The notes beneath the pieces were generated by a model, which made no database searches, had not been told where the DNA came from, and saw only the letters and a list, made by a program, of their open reading frames with translations. From Actinomycetota bacterium (GTDB lineage: Bacteria; Actinomycetota; Actinomycetes; Nanopelagicales; Nanopelagicaceae), in NCBI GenBank assembly GCA_016870715.1, contig VGAL01000009.1:1-40240 (forward strand): 40,240 nucleotides of DNA, written 5' to 3'. The position numbers and the translations under genes are program-made. Positions 32,907 to 40,240 of the stretch are shown here, in pieces; the stretch's first letter is position 1; the number at the start of each line of letters is the position of its first letter.

Positions 32907-33398
32907 ATGGCCGACTCAAGTTTTGACATAGTCTCAAAGGTAGATCGGATGGAGCTTGATAATGCTCTCAATCAAGCCGATCGAGAACTTGGTACCCGCT
33001 TTGATTTCCGCGGAACTGAAACCAAGATTGCGATGAGTGGCACAGATATTGTCGCCATCGAATCAGGAAGCGAAGAGCGAGCAAAGGCAGCGCTCGATGT
33101 CTTCAAGGAGAAATGTGTAAAACGTGGCGTCTCGCTCAAACATCTCGACCCAAGTGAGCCACAGCCTTCCGGAAAGCTTTTTAAAATCACTGTGAAAATC
33201 AAAGAGGGAATAAGTACCGAAAATGCCAAGAAGCTCGCCAAATTCCTTCGGGATAGCGGGCCGAAATCCTTGAAAACTCAGATCCAAGGCGAAGAGCTTC
33301 GCGTCTCCTCAAAGAGCAGAGATGACCTCCAGGAGGCAATTGCCCTTGTCAAAGCGGAGAGTTGGGACTTTGCCCCTCAATTCACTAACTACCGATAA
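32907..33398 (+). CDS. yajQ: YajQ-family nucleotide-binding protein
   Basis: A 163-residue protein of the YajQ/DUF520 family (two ferredoxin-like domains). It starts [17 protein letters not shown], as is standard, and contains [35 protein letters not shown]-type segment and [12 protein letters not shown], ending [11 protein letters not shown] as nearly all members do. Some members bind c-di-GMP, others GTP/ATP or RNA; the ligand here is unknown, though the GGDEF protein in this window makes c-di-GMP possible. The start at 32907 is fixed by GGAGGAAG just upstream; the longer frame to 32811 runs antisense into kynU. It is divergent from kynU. Confidence 0.94.
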   Translation: MADSSFDIVSKVDRMELDNALNQADRELGTRFDFRGTETKIAMSGTDIVAIESGSEERAKAALDVFKEKCVKRGVSLKHLDPSEPQPSGKLFKITVKIKEGISTENAKKLAKFLRDSGPKSLKTQIQGEELRVSSKSRDDLQEAIALVKAESWDFAPQFTNYR

Positions 33399-33421
33399 CT
33401 CAGATTAACAAAGGGACTTAA

Positions 33422-34318
33422 GTGAACAAGTATCAGAGCGGGTTAATCTATGGCTTGTTCGCATACATCATCTGGGGTGCACTGCCCATCTATTGGGGAT
33501 GGATGCGCGCTGCAAGCGCATGGGAGATTATCGCGCACCGAGCTATTTGGTCGCTCGTCGTCTGTTGGTTTGCACTCGCCTTTAGAAACCAACTCAAATC
33601 CGCAGTGGCAATCTTGCGCACTCCCCGAATGTTCTTCCTCCTCGCTCTGACGGCTGGGCTCGTGGCAGGGAATTGGTCGATCTACATCTGGTCGGTAACA
33701 GTTGATCGAATTGTCGAATCATCCTTGGGCTACTACATCACACCTTTGATGAATGTTGCTTTCGGGGTAATCATCCTTCGTGAACGGATGCGAGTCCTGC
33801 AATGGATTGCCGTTGCAATCGCGGCTATCGGGGTGGGGGCGCTCACTTATGACTACGGCCAACTACCTCTGATTGCACTCGGCCTTGCCTGTACTTGGGG
33901 TATGTACAGCGTAATAAAGAAGAAATTGGATGTTGATCCGCTTACTGGTTTAGCAATTGAGACAATTTTTGCAGCAATCCCCGCTCTGATATTTCTCGTA
34001 AACCTTGAGTTTGAGGGGCGCGCGCAATTTGGTTCAGGGCTATGGATCTCTATTGGATTAGCGACCGCAGGGCTAGCGACCGTCTTGCCGCTTCTCGCCT
34101 TCAACAATGCCGCTGTGAGCCTGCCCTTAACTACATTGGGATTGATGCAGTACATCACTCCAACGGTCATGTTCCTGGTGGGTGTCTTTATCAATCATGA
34201 AGAGATGTCTGGTTCGCGATGGATTGGCTTCTTAACAATCTGGTTGGCGTTGAGCTTCCTTGCTACAGATATGGTTCGCTCAGGCAGACCTGGAGACAAG
34301 AGCGTCGCACATAGTTAA
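33422..34318 (+). CDS. rarD: RarD-like EamA-family transporter
   Basis: A 298-residue inner-membrane permease of the drug/metabolite transporter superfamily with ten predicted helices (two EamA halves). RarD hallmarks: GLIYGLFAYIIWGALPIYW at the start, EIIAHRAIWSL, the NWSIYIWSVTVDRIVESSLG segment and GLMQYITPTVMFL near the end. Originally linked to chloramphenicol sensitivity in Pseudomonas; the natural substrate is not known. The start is GTG at 33422 with AAAGGGA ten bases upstream. It follows yajQ by 23 bases and may share its transcript. The 3' end overlaps the polyprenyl synthase 3' end by 39 bases. Confidence 0.93.
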   Translation: MNKYQSGLIYGLFAYIIWGALPIYWGWMRAASAWEIIAHRAIWSLVVCWFALAFRNQLKSAVAILRTPRMFFLLALTAGLVAGNWSIYIWSVTVDRIVESSLGYYITPLMNVAFGVIILRERMRVLQWIAVAIAAIGVGALTYDYGQLPLIALGLACTWGMYSVIKKKLDVDPLTGLAIETIFAAIPALIFLVNLEFEGRAQFGSGLWISIGLATAGLATVLPLLAFNNAAVSLPLTTLGLMQYITPTVMFLVGVFINHEEMSGSRWIGFLTIWLALSFLATDMVRSGRPGDKSVAHS

Positions 34319-35263
34319 GAGCCCCTCTGTTGTTCCATTCAGGGGCAAAGTAGCCAATTTCTTCCGCGCGCTCTCGGCATACTGCATAGTGATTTTCTTC
34401 GCCTCACTGAGCGCCTGATGGCTTCGTAACTCTTTGAGTGCATAGGTGACATCGTCTTCATTGGTGATAGGGCCGGCGAGTAATTCGAGTAATCGCGAAT
34501 CGTCTGGTTTAGCCATTCGTTGAACTAATAAGGTGACTAGCGTAGGAACTCCCTCACGCAGATCGGTTCCTGGTGTCTTGCCCGATTGGTTAGATGAACT
34601 TTCGATATCGATTACATCGTCAGCTAATTGAAAAGCAATTCCCAATTCCTCACTAAAACTCACGAGCGTCTCGACTATCTCAGGGTGAGCGCCAGATAAA
34701 TATCCGCCGTAACGCGCGCAAAGACCGAAGAGCGAACCAGTTTTTTCTGCAACTACTCGCAAGTAGTGCTCCAGGGCATCCTCGCCCACTGGCGCCCCCT
34801 GGGTCTCCATAATTTGACCAATTACCAACCGCTCAAATGTCATCGCTTGATGACGGACCGCATCGGGACCAAGATCGGCGAGCAATAACGATGACTTCGC
34901 AAAGAGATAATCACCGGTCAAGATGGCGACCGAATTTCCCCAGCGCTTGTTGGCGCTCTCTACCCCCCGACGCAATGGCGCCTCATCCATGACGTCATCG
35001 TGATAGAGAGTAGCTAAATGGGTTAATTCCACGACAACCGCCGCTTTTATGATCTCTTCTCGCGTTGGATCACCGTAATTTGATGCCAATAAGGTAAGCA
35101 ATGGACGAAATCTCTTTCCGCCTGCAGAGATCAAATGTCGTGAAGTCTCAGTAGCAAAAGGGAGCGTGCCAGCAGCGTGGTCGTAGAGAAATTCCTCAAC
35201 CGCTTTCATTCGAGCAGTTAAGTCGCGCTCAACCTCTGCTGAAAGAGATGGCAGAGTGACCAT
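34280..35263 (-). CDS. long-chain polyprenyl diphosphate synthase
   Basis: A 327-residue trans-isoprenyl diphosphate synthase. Both Asp-rich motifs are present: DDVMD (89-93) and DDVID (215-219), with the substrate motif GGKRFRPLL (48-56). The residue five before the first motif is Ala (A84), small, as in enzymes that make long chains. Relatives beside nuoN in actinobacteria are called hepta- or octaprenyl diphosphate synthase and make the menaquinone side chain. It starts nine bases after the nuoN stop, so it is the last gene of the complex I transcript, which fits quinone supply to that enzyme. Chain length cannot be fixed from sequence. Confidence 0.94.
   Translation of the reverse strand: MVTLPSLSAEVERDLTARMKAVEEFLYDHAAGTLPFATETSRHLISAGGKRFRPLLTLLASNYGDPTREEIIKAAVVVELTHLATLYHDDVMDEAPLRRGVESANKRWGNSVAILTGDYLFAKSSLLLADLGPDAVRHQAMTFERLVIGQIMETQGAPVGEDALEHYLRVVAEKTGSLFGLCARYGGYLSGAHPEIVETLVSFSEELGIAFQLADDVIDIESSSNQSGKTPGTDLREGVPTLVTLLVQRMAKPDDSRLLELLAGPITNEDDVTYALKELRSHQALSEAKKITMQYAESARKKLATLPLNGTTEGLLTMCDALVSRSA
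34321..34346 (+). terminator. weak stem-loop after rarD
   Basis: GCCCCT and AGGGGC pair around a 14-base loop two bases after the rarD stop. No T-run follows and it lies inside the polyprenyl synthase coding region, so it is a weak candidate at best. Confidence 0.2.
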
Positions 35264-35272
35264 TAAACCCTC

Positions 35273-36790
35273 TTAACCGGCAACAAAGATTGCCAGTGAA
35301 TCAATTACGTTGATTACTGGTTGTGGGAAGATACCTAAAATTAAAGTAGCAAGAGCACAGATTCCAATTGCTGTTGCCGTCACTGGCGAAGGAATCATCA
35401 CAGATGTGCCATCTTCCTGTGGATCGTTGAAATACATCAAGACAACGATTCGAATGTAGAAGAAGGCGGCAATCGCAGAGGCAAGCACACCTGCAATAAC
35501 CACCGAGATATTTCCACTCTCATACGCAGCTGAGAAAATTGCGAACTTACCAACGAATCCTGAGGTAAGTGGAATTCCCGCTAGCGCTAACAAGAAGAGG
35601 GTAAAAATGGCGGCAATCAATGGTGAACGCTTACCCAATCCGCTCCATCGATTAAGGTCAGTCACTTCGCCACCTGCATCACGGACCAGCGTGACAATTG
35701 CGAAGGTTCCAAGTGTGGTAAAACCATACGTTGCTAAGTAAAGCAAAGTCGCTTCGACTCCAGATTTATTGAAAGCGACGATTCCAGTGAGCAAAAATCC
35801 TGAGTGAGCAATAGCTGAATATGCGAGTACTCGTTTTACATCTCTCTGCGCGATTGCCACGATGGTGCCGATTGCCATTGTGAGAATCGAGACCACGATA
35901 ATGATCGGGCGCCAGGTCCAGACCATTCCGCCAATAGTCGCGTAGAAGATCCTCAAGAAGGCGCCGAATGCGGCCACTTTCGTCACTGCTGCCATGAAGG
36001 CTGTGACGGGAGTTGGAGCGCCCTGGTACACATCAGGGGTCCATGAGTGGAATGGCGCTGCTGAAACCTTGAAGAGTAAACCGACGGTCAGGGTCGCCAA
36101 GCCCACCAAGAGGAAGAGGTCATTACCAGGAGCAACGCTTATTTGATTCTTGATTCCCTCGAAGGTGGTTGTGCCAGCGTAGCCATATAGGAAAGCCGAG
36201 CCGAAGAGGAGGAAGGCAGAAGAGAAGGCGCCGAGAAGGAAATATTTCAAAGCCGCCTCTTGCGAAAGTAATCGACGGCGCTGTGAGAGCCCTGCCATCA
36301 AATACAACGGCAGTGAGAGGACTTCCAACGCCACAAAAAGAGTGATTAAGTCGTTTGCTGCCGGGAAGAGCAGCGCTCCACCTATCGCAAAGAGGGTGAG
36401 CGGAAAGACTTCGGTTTGTTGTAATCCTGATGCAAGTGCGCGTTGCTCATCTGCTGAGCCGGGAAGAGTTGATGCTTGAGCAGTAAATGATTGAAAACCA
36501 CGTTCTGCAATGAGAAGTAATCCAAGAAGAGAGAAGACCAAGATTGTTCCTTGAAGGACAACCGTGACGCCATCGACTGCGACAGATCCTTCTGCAAATC
36601 GCCCTGAAACCTCCTTGTTCAGCGCTACCGAGAGGATTCCTAATCCAATTGCCGAAAATGACAACGTTGTCTGAATAACATAGCGATACTTACGCGAGAC
36701 AAATGCCTCAACAAGTACAGCAATCACGCCGGCTGCTAGCAGAATCAAGACTGGCGCAAGAACTGCATACTCAATTTCCGGAGCTGGCAT
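35273..36790 (-). CDS. nuoN: NADH-quinone oxidoreductase subunit N
   Basis: A 505-residue antiporter-like subunit of respiratory complex I with about 14 membrane helices. Family features: the pumping Glu in the helix with VALEVLSLPLYLMAG, the central KVSAAPFHSWTPDVYQGAPTP segment with the conserved Lys, and VKRVLAYSAIAHSGFLLTG. It is one of the three proton channels. Its ATG overlaps the nuoM TAA (TAATG). Standard gene order nuoL-M-N is kept. It is followed nine bases later by the polyprenyl diphosphate synthase gene. Confidence 0.97.
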   Translation of the reverse strand: MPAPEIEYAVLAPVLILLAAGVIAVLVEAFVSRKYRYVIQTTLSFSAIGLGILSVALNKEVSGRFAEGSVAVDGVTVVLQGTILVFSLLGLLLIAERGFQSFTAQASTLPGSADEQRALASGLQQTEVFPLTLFAIGGALLFPAANDLITLFVALEVLSLPLYLMAGLSQRRRLLSQEAALKYFLLGAFSSAFLLFGSAFLYGYAGTTTFEGIKNQISVAPGNDLFLLVGLATLTVGLLFKVSAAPFHSWTPDVYQGAPTPVTAFMAAVTKVAAFGAFLRIFYATIGGMVWTWRPIIIVVSILTMAIGTIVAIAQRDVKRVLAYSAIAHSGFLLTGIVAFNKSGVEATLLYLATYGFTTLGTFAIVTLVRDAGGEVTDLNRWSGLGKRSPLIAAIFTLFLLALAGIPLTSGFVGKFAIFSAAYESGNISVVIAGVLASAIAAFFYIRIVVLMYFNDPQEDGTSVMIPSPVTATAIGICALATLILGIFPQPVINVIDSLAIFVAG

Positions 36791-38289
36791 TATTTATCTC
36801 CCTCAATATTGAGCGCGGCAACAGATGCTTGCGTACCAGGATTGATGACATTTAGTAGAACTTGTGGGAAGAAACCGAATGCGATGATGAGCGCAATAAC
36901 GGGTGCAATGGCGATCTTCTCGCGGAGATTGAGGTCTTTGAGATTCTCATTTCCTGGAAGAACCGGTCCATGGAACGCACGTTGGACCGGAATCAATATG
37001 TATAGCGCAGCCAGGATGATTCCAAGGGTTCCAATAACCGCTGCTACTGGATATCGAACGAAGGTCCCTACCAGAACTAAGAATTCACTGACGAACGATG
37101 AGAGGCCAGGCAGCGCCAAACTTGAGAGGCCCGCAACAAAGAAGGTCCATGCAAGTAGCGGAGTAACTCGTTGTAGCCCTCCAAAATCGGCAACTTTGGA
37201 GGAGTTTCGCCGTGCAATCATCCAACCCGCAATCAAAAACAGCGCAGCAGTCGAGAATCCATGGTTGACCATATAAAGAATCGATCCAGATTGACCTTGA
37301 GCGGTGAATGCGAAGATACCTAAGGTGATGAATCCGAAGTGTGAAATTGAAGTGTAAGAAATCAATCTCTTGATATCTCCATTGCTCTGCCATATTGCAA
37401 GGAATGCACCATAGAAGATAGAGATTAACGAGAGAACAATGATTGTTGGTCCAAGTTGCTTGGATGCATCAGGGAAGAGTGAGAGACAGAAGCGAATCAT
37501 TCCGTAAGTACCGACTTTATCGAGAACTCCGAGCAAGAGCACAGAGGTTCCAGGAGTCGCTGCCTTTGCTGCGTCCGGCAGCCAGGTATGGAATGGCCAT
37601 AGTGGTGCTTTGATTGCGAATGCGATGAAGAAACCAAGGAAGAGAAGTAATTCGGTCTGATTATTTAAGCTTAGTTTCTGCAACTCACTGACATCAAATG
37701 TTGCTGCGCCTAGTTGATCGCCGCTTACGACATAGAGGCCGATAATTGAGGCTAGCATCAACAAACCGCCGAAGAGCGAATAGAGCAGGAATTTCACAGC
37801 CGCAGCTGCGCGTTCTCCACTTCCATATCCACCAATGAGGAAGTAAACCGGAATCAGCATTGCCTCAAAAAATAGATAGAAGAGGAATATGTCAGTTGCA
37901 GCAAAGACGCCAATCATCATCGTTTCAAGAATGAGTAAGAGTGCGAAGAAGGTTTTCACGCTCCAGCGGCCACCTTCAGCCTCGTTCCAGCAAGCCAGAA
38001 TTACAACGGGAGTAAGAATGAGCGCAAGCAAGATAAGAAGGAGCGCCATTCCATCAACGCCTAATCCATAATTGATGCCGAACGCGGGAATCCATGAGTA
38101 TTTCTCGACGAACTGGAATCCACTGACTCCTCGATCAAAAGATGTGGCCATTACAAGGCCAGCAACTGCAACAAGTGATGAGATGCCAAGGGCCAACTGC
38201 TTCGCCAGTGCCGCTCTCTCTCGTGGCACGAGGAATACTGCTGCGCTCCCAATAAGCGGCAATAAACCAAGAATCGTCAACCAATTCAT
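36790..38289 (-). CDS. nuoM: NADH-quinone oxidoreductase subunit M
   Basis: A 499-residue complex I subunit with about 14 membrane helices. Family features: the pumping Glu in [36 protein letters not shown] with the conserved Lys and His, and [19 protein letters not shown]. The start at 38289 (MNWLTILG) overlaps the nuoL TGA as ATGA; the longer frame to 38343 runs into nuoL and is not used. It pumps protons together with NuoL and NuoN. Confidence 0.97.
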   Translation of the reverse strand: MNWLTILGLLPLIGSAAVFLVPRERAALAKQLALGISSLVAVAGLVMATSFDRGVSGFQFVEKYSWIPAFGINYGLGVDGMALLLILLALILTPVVILACWNEAEGGRWSVKTFFALLLILETMMIGVFAATDIFLFYLFFEAMLIPVYFLIGGYGSGERAAAAVKFLLYSLFGGLLMLASIIGLYVVSGDQLGAATFDVSELQKLSLNNQTELLLFLGFFIAFAIKAPLWPFHTWLPDAAKAATPGTSVLLLGVLDKVGTYGMIRFCLSLFPDASKQLGPTIIVLSLISIFYGAFLAIWQSNGDIKRLISYTSISHFGFITLGIFAFTAQGQSGSILYMVNHGFSTAALFLIAGWMIARRNSSKVADFGGLQRVTPLLAWTFFVAGLSSLALPGLSSFVSEFLVLVGTFVRYPVAAVIGTLGIILAALYILIPVQRAFHGPVLPGNENLKDLNLREKIAIAPVIALIIAFGFFPQVLLNVINPGTQASVAALNIEGDK

Positions 38290-40208
38290 AGTGACATCAC
38301 CGCAATCGCTCCAAGAATTCCCACGGCACCAACAATTATCCAAAGGGCATAGGAGCGAACAAATCCAGTCTGCGTCTTTCGAACGCCGGAGGCAACATCA
38401 AGGGTTATCGAACCTACTCCCCGAACTGCGCCATCTATTACCTTCTCGTCGATGACTGCTAACGCTTTAGTCAGCTCTTGGCCAGGGCGCATGAAGAGCG
38501 TTTCGTTGAACTCATCTTGCAGAAGATCCCGTCGCGCGACCTTAGTCCATAGTGAAACATCACTTGGCGCTACCGCAGGAATTGCCTTACCTCGCCCATA
38601 TTTAGCAATCGCAATCGACACTCCGATTGCCACAGCGGTCAGCGCGAGCGCTGATACCACTATTGGCGGTAGGAGATGCTCCTTTTCACCGTGACCTGAA
38701 TGCCCTGAATCTCCTGCATGAAAGAGTGGCGCAAGGAAGTTGATGAAGCGATCACCCATATTGAAGATGAATCCTGCGCTCACCGAACCAATTGCAAGCA
38801 GAATCATGGGAATGGTCATGAGAGCGGGAGATTCGTGGGGGTGTGCGCCGGCCTCCCAACGTTTTGCACCGAAGAAGGTCATCAACATCACTCGTGACAT
38901 GTAAAAAGCGGTGATTGCTGCACCGAGCAAGGTAATTGAGCCCAAGATGATTCCTTTGGCACCACCAGCATCGAGCGCGATTTCAATAATTTTATCTTTG
39001 GAATAGAAGCCAGCAAATGGCGGTACGCCGATGATTGCAAGATATCCAAGTCCGAAAGTTGCGAAGGTGATGGGCATGTACTTTCGGAGCCCTCCATATT
39101 TCCGCATATCTACTTCATCATTCATGCCATGCATGACTGATCCTGCACCGAGGAACATCCCTGCTTTGAAGAAACCGTGGGTTAAAAGATGCATCATTGC
39201 GAAGGCATACCCAACCGGGCCTAGTCCAGTTGCGAGAATCATGTAGCCGATTTGTGACATCGTCGAGGCGGCTAGCGCCTTCTTGATGTCATCTTTAGCC
39301 ATTCCGATGATGGCACCAAATAGCAACGTGATTGCACCGACAATCACCACAAGCAACTGTGCAATCGATGCGACATCGAAGACAAAATGTGAGCGAGCAA
39401 TCAGATAAACGCCGGCAGTGACCATGGTCGCTGCATGGATGAGCGCAGAGACTGGAGTTGGACCAGCCATCGCATCTCCAAGCCATGATTGAAGTGGGAA
39501 CTGCGCAGACTTTCCTACCGCCGCAAGCAAGAGCGCGATACCAAGAGCATTAAGGGCTAGCGAGCTAGCCTTGCCAGCCTCTACTCCCTCAGCAACTCCG
39601 CTAAATGAGACCGACCCGAATTGGACGAAGGCGATCATCACCGCAAGCGAGAGTCCGACATCGCCAACCCGATTGGCGACAAATGCCTTTTTAGCAGCAG
39701 TGGCATAGGCAGGCTTCTGATTCCAGAATCCGATGAGCAAGTAGGAGGCAAGTCCTACACCCTCCCATCCGACATATAGGCTCAAGTAAGAGTCACCCAG
39801 GACCAACAGCAACATGGCGGCGATGAAGAGATTTAGGAAGGCAAAGAACCGACGGCGATCCCGATCATGCGACATGTAGGCGATCGAGTAGATGTGAATG
39901 AGCGTTCCGACTCCAGTGATCAAAAGCACGAAACAGACTGAAAGTTGATCCAATAACAATGTGGCACCCACATTGAAATTTCCTACTTCAATCCAGGTGA
40001 ATAGTGGTTGAGTTACCGCACGACTTTCTGGCGCCCGTCGAAGCATTGCCAAGAATTCGATGACACCTACAGCGAAGGCGGCGCCAGAAGCGAGAGTGCC
40101 CACGAAGTGACCAACTTTGTCCAAAGCCCGTCCACCCAAAAGCAATAGTGCAGCGCTAAAAAGTGGGATGGCAATTAGGAAAACGAGCATCTGTGAAGTT
40201 TCGTTCAT
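38286..40208 (-). CDS. nuoL: NADH-quinone oxidoreductase subunit L
   Basis: A 640-residue complex I subunit with about 16 membrane helices and the long lateral helix at the C terminus that clamps NuoM and NuoN. Features: the pumping Glu in [38 protein letters not shown] with the conserved Lys, [15 protein letters not shown], and [18 protein letters not shown]. Between the core and the lateral helix is a His/Gly-rich loop ([15 protein letters not shown], near residue 500). Its ATG overlaps the nuoK stop by one base (TAATG). Confidence 0.97.
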   Translation of the reverse strand: MNETSQMLVFLIAIPLFSAALLLLGGRALDKVGHFVGTLASGAAFAVGVIEFLAMLRRAPESRAVTQPLFTWIEVGNFNVGATLLLDQLSVCFVLLITGVGTLIHIYSIAYMSHDRDRRRFFAFLNLFIAAMLLLVLGDSYLSLYVGWEGVGLASYLLIGFWNQKPAYATAAKKAFVANRVGDVGLSLAVMIAFVQFGSVSFSGVAEGVEAGKASSLALNALGIALLLAAVGKSAQFPLQSWLGDAMAGPTPVSALIHAATMVTAGVYLIARSHFVFDVASIAQLLVVIVGAITLLFGAIIGMAKDDIKKALAASTMSQIGYMILATGLGPVGYAFAMMHLLTHGFFKAGMFLGAGSVMHGMNDEVDMRKYGGLRKYMPITFATFGLGYLAIIGVPPFAGFYSKDKIIEIALDAGGAKGIILGSITLLGAAITAFYMSRVMLMTFFGAKRWEAGAHPHESPALMTIPMILLAIGSVSAGFIFNMGDRFINFLAPLFHAGDSGHSGHGEKEHLLPPIVVSALALTAVAIGVSIAIAKYGRGKAIPAVAPSDVSLWTKVARRDLLQDEFNETLFMRPGQELTKALAVIDEKVIDGAVRGVGSITLDVASGVRKTQTGFVRSYALWIIVGAVGILGAIAVMSL

Positions 40209-40240
40209 TAGAGCTTCAACAATCGTGCATCATCAACAGA
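40208..40240 (-). CDS. nuoK: NADH-quinone oxidoreductase subunit K (C-terminal end only)
   Basis: Only the last ten codons are in the window, reading [10 protein letters not shown] then TAA. NuoK proteins usually end with a similar VDD-x-LLKG tail, and the stop overlaps the nuoL start as TAATG, which is the expected nuo gene order. Confidence 0.75.
   Translation of the reverse strand, partial: SVDDARLLKL

Noticed and set aside
38290-38343. N-terminal extension of nuoM
   Set aside because: It would lie within nuoL and contains Cys/Trp-rich sequence foreign to NuoM; ATGA overlap at 38286-38289 is the natural start.

Overview
This 40 kb window is chromosomal DNA of a compact, moderate-GC actinobacterium. 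The gene set supports this: a ChoD-type GMC oxidoreductase, the CitA/PdxH/SerC cluster, an FmdB zinc ribbon protein, a CopC/CopD pair, and nuoK-L-M-N followed by a long-chain polyprenyl diphosphate synthase. Streamlining is visible: ATGA or TAATG stop/start overlaps, and convergent genes whose 3' ends overlap by up to 39 bp. A free-living planktonic actinobacterium with a small genome (for example a Nanopelagicales/acI relative) would fit, but that placement is inference. I see no IS element, phage gene, CRISPR array or rRNA.

Layout. 1-1612 (-): copC then copD (copD runs off the window). 1731-2217 (+): FmdB-type zinc ribbon protein and a doubtful small membrane ORF. 2258-5033: divergent tetR / MMPL exporter pair with a palindrome over the tetR start. 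5054-5893: purU; then tRNA-Arg(CCT) on the minus strand. 6068-9736 (+): an overlapping operon of saccharopine dehydrogenase-like protein, ChoD-like GMC oxidoreductase and SDR. 9810-12079: small secreted protein, Tat-exported Rieske-like protein (-), membrane GGDEF protein. 12154-16042: homospermidine synthase (+), then citrate synthase and photolyase as a two-gene minus operon. 16193-18092 (+): pdxH, serC and a 26-codon membrane microprotein overlapping serC. 18100-22213: FUSC-type membrane protein, GNAT acetyltransferase, FMN-dependent L-lactate dehydrogenase, two-TM K+ channel, lipoprotein, tRNA-Tyr(GTA). 22214-24607 (-): an E1-type (AceE-like) 2-oxoacid dehydrogenase. 24772-29822: a FadR-type regulator convergent with an ABC importer operon (solute-binding protein, two permeases, CefD-like aminotransferase). 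29823-30540: a 718-base stretch with no convincing gene but many perfect inverted repeats. 30541-32867 (-): kynureninase coupled to a DUF4236 protein. 32907-34318 (+): YajQ-family protein and RarD-like permease. 34280-40240 (-): nuoK(end)-nuoL-nuoM-nuoN-polyprenyl diphosphate synthase.

How they work together. The right end is respiratory: NuoL/M/N are the proton-pumping subunits of complex I, and the polyprenyl synthase probably makes the menaquinone side chain they reduce. L-lactate dehydrogenase feeds the same quinone pool, and the E1 enzyme and citrate synthase link pyruvate to the TCA cycle. SerC and PdxH form a serine/vitamin B6 neighbourhood; several enzymes here use PLP (SerC, kynureninase, CefD-like). 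The GntR/ABC/aminotransferase block looks like import and catabolism of an unknown, perhaps amino-containing, substrate.

Main observations for follow-up: a recurring TAnnnT box 6-7 nt before start codons (leaderless transcription) at eight genes; a candidate structured RNA or operator cluster at 30.27-30.48 kb; a CopC without its copper-binding histidines; a Rieske protein with a four-residue insertion in its second cluster-binding motif; a ferredoxin-like cysteine motif in the ChoD homologue; and a 26-residue microprotein translationally coupled to serC.
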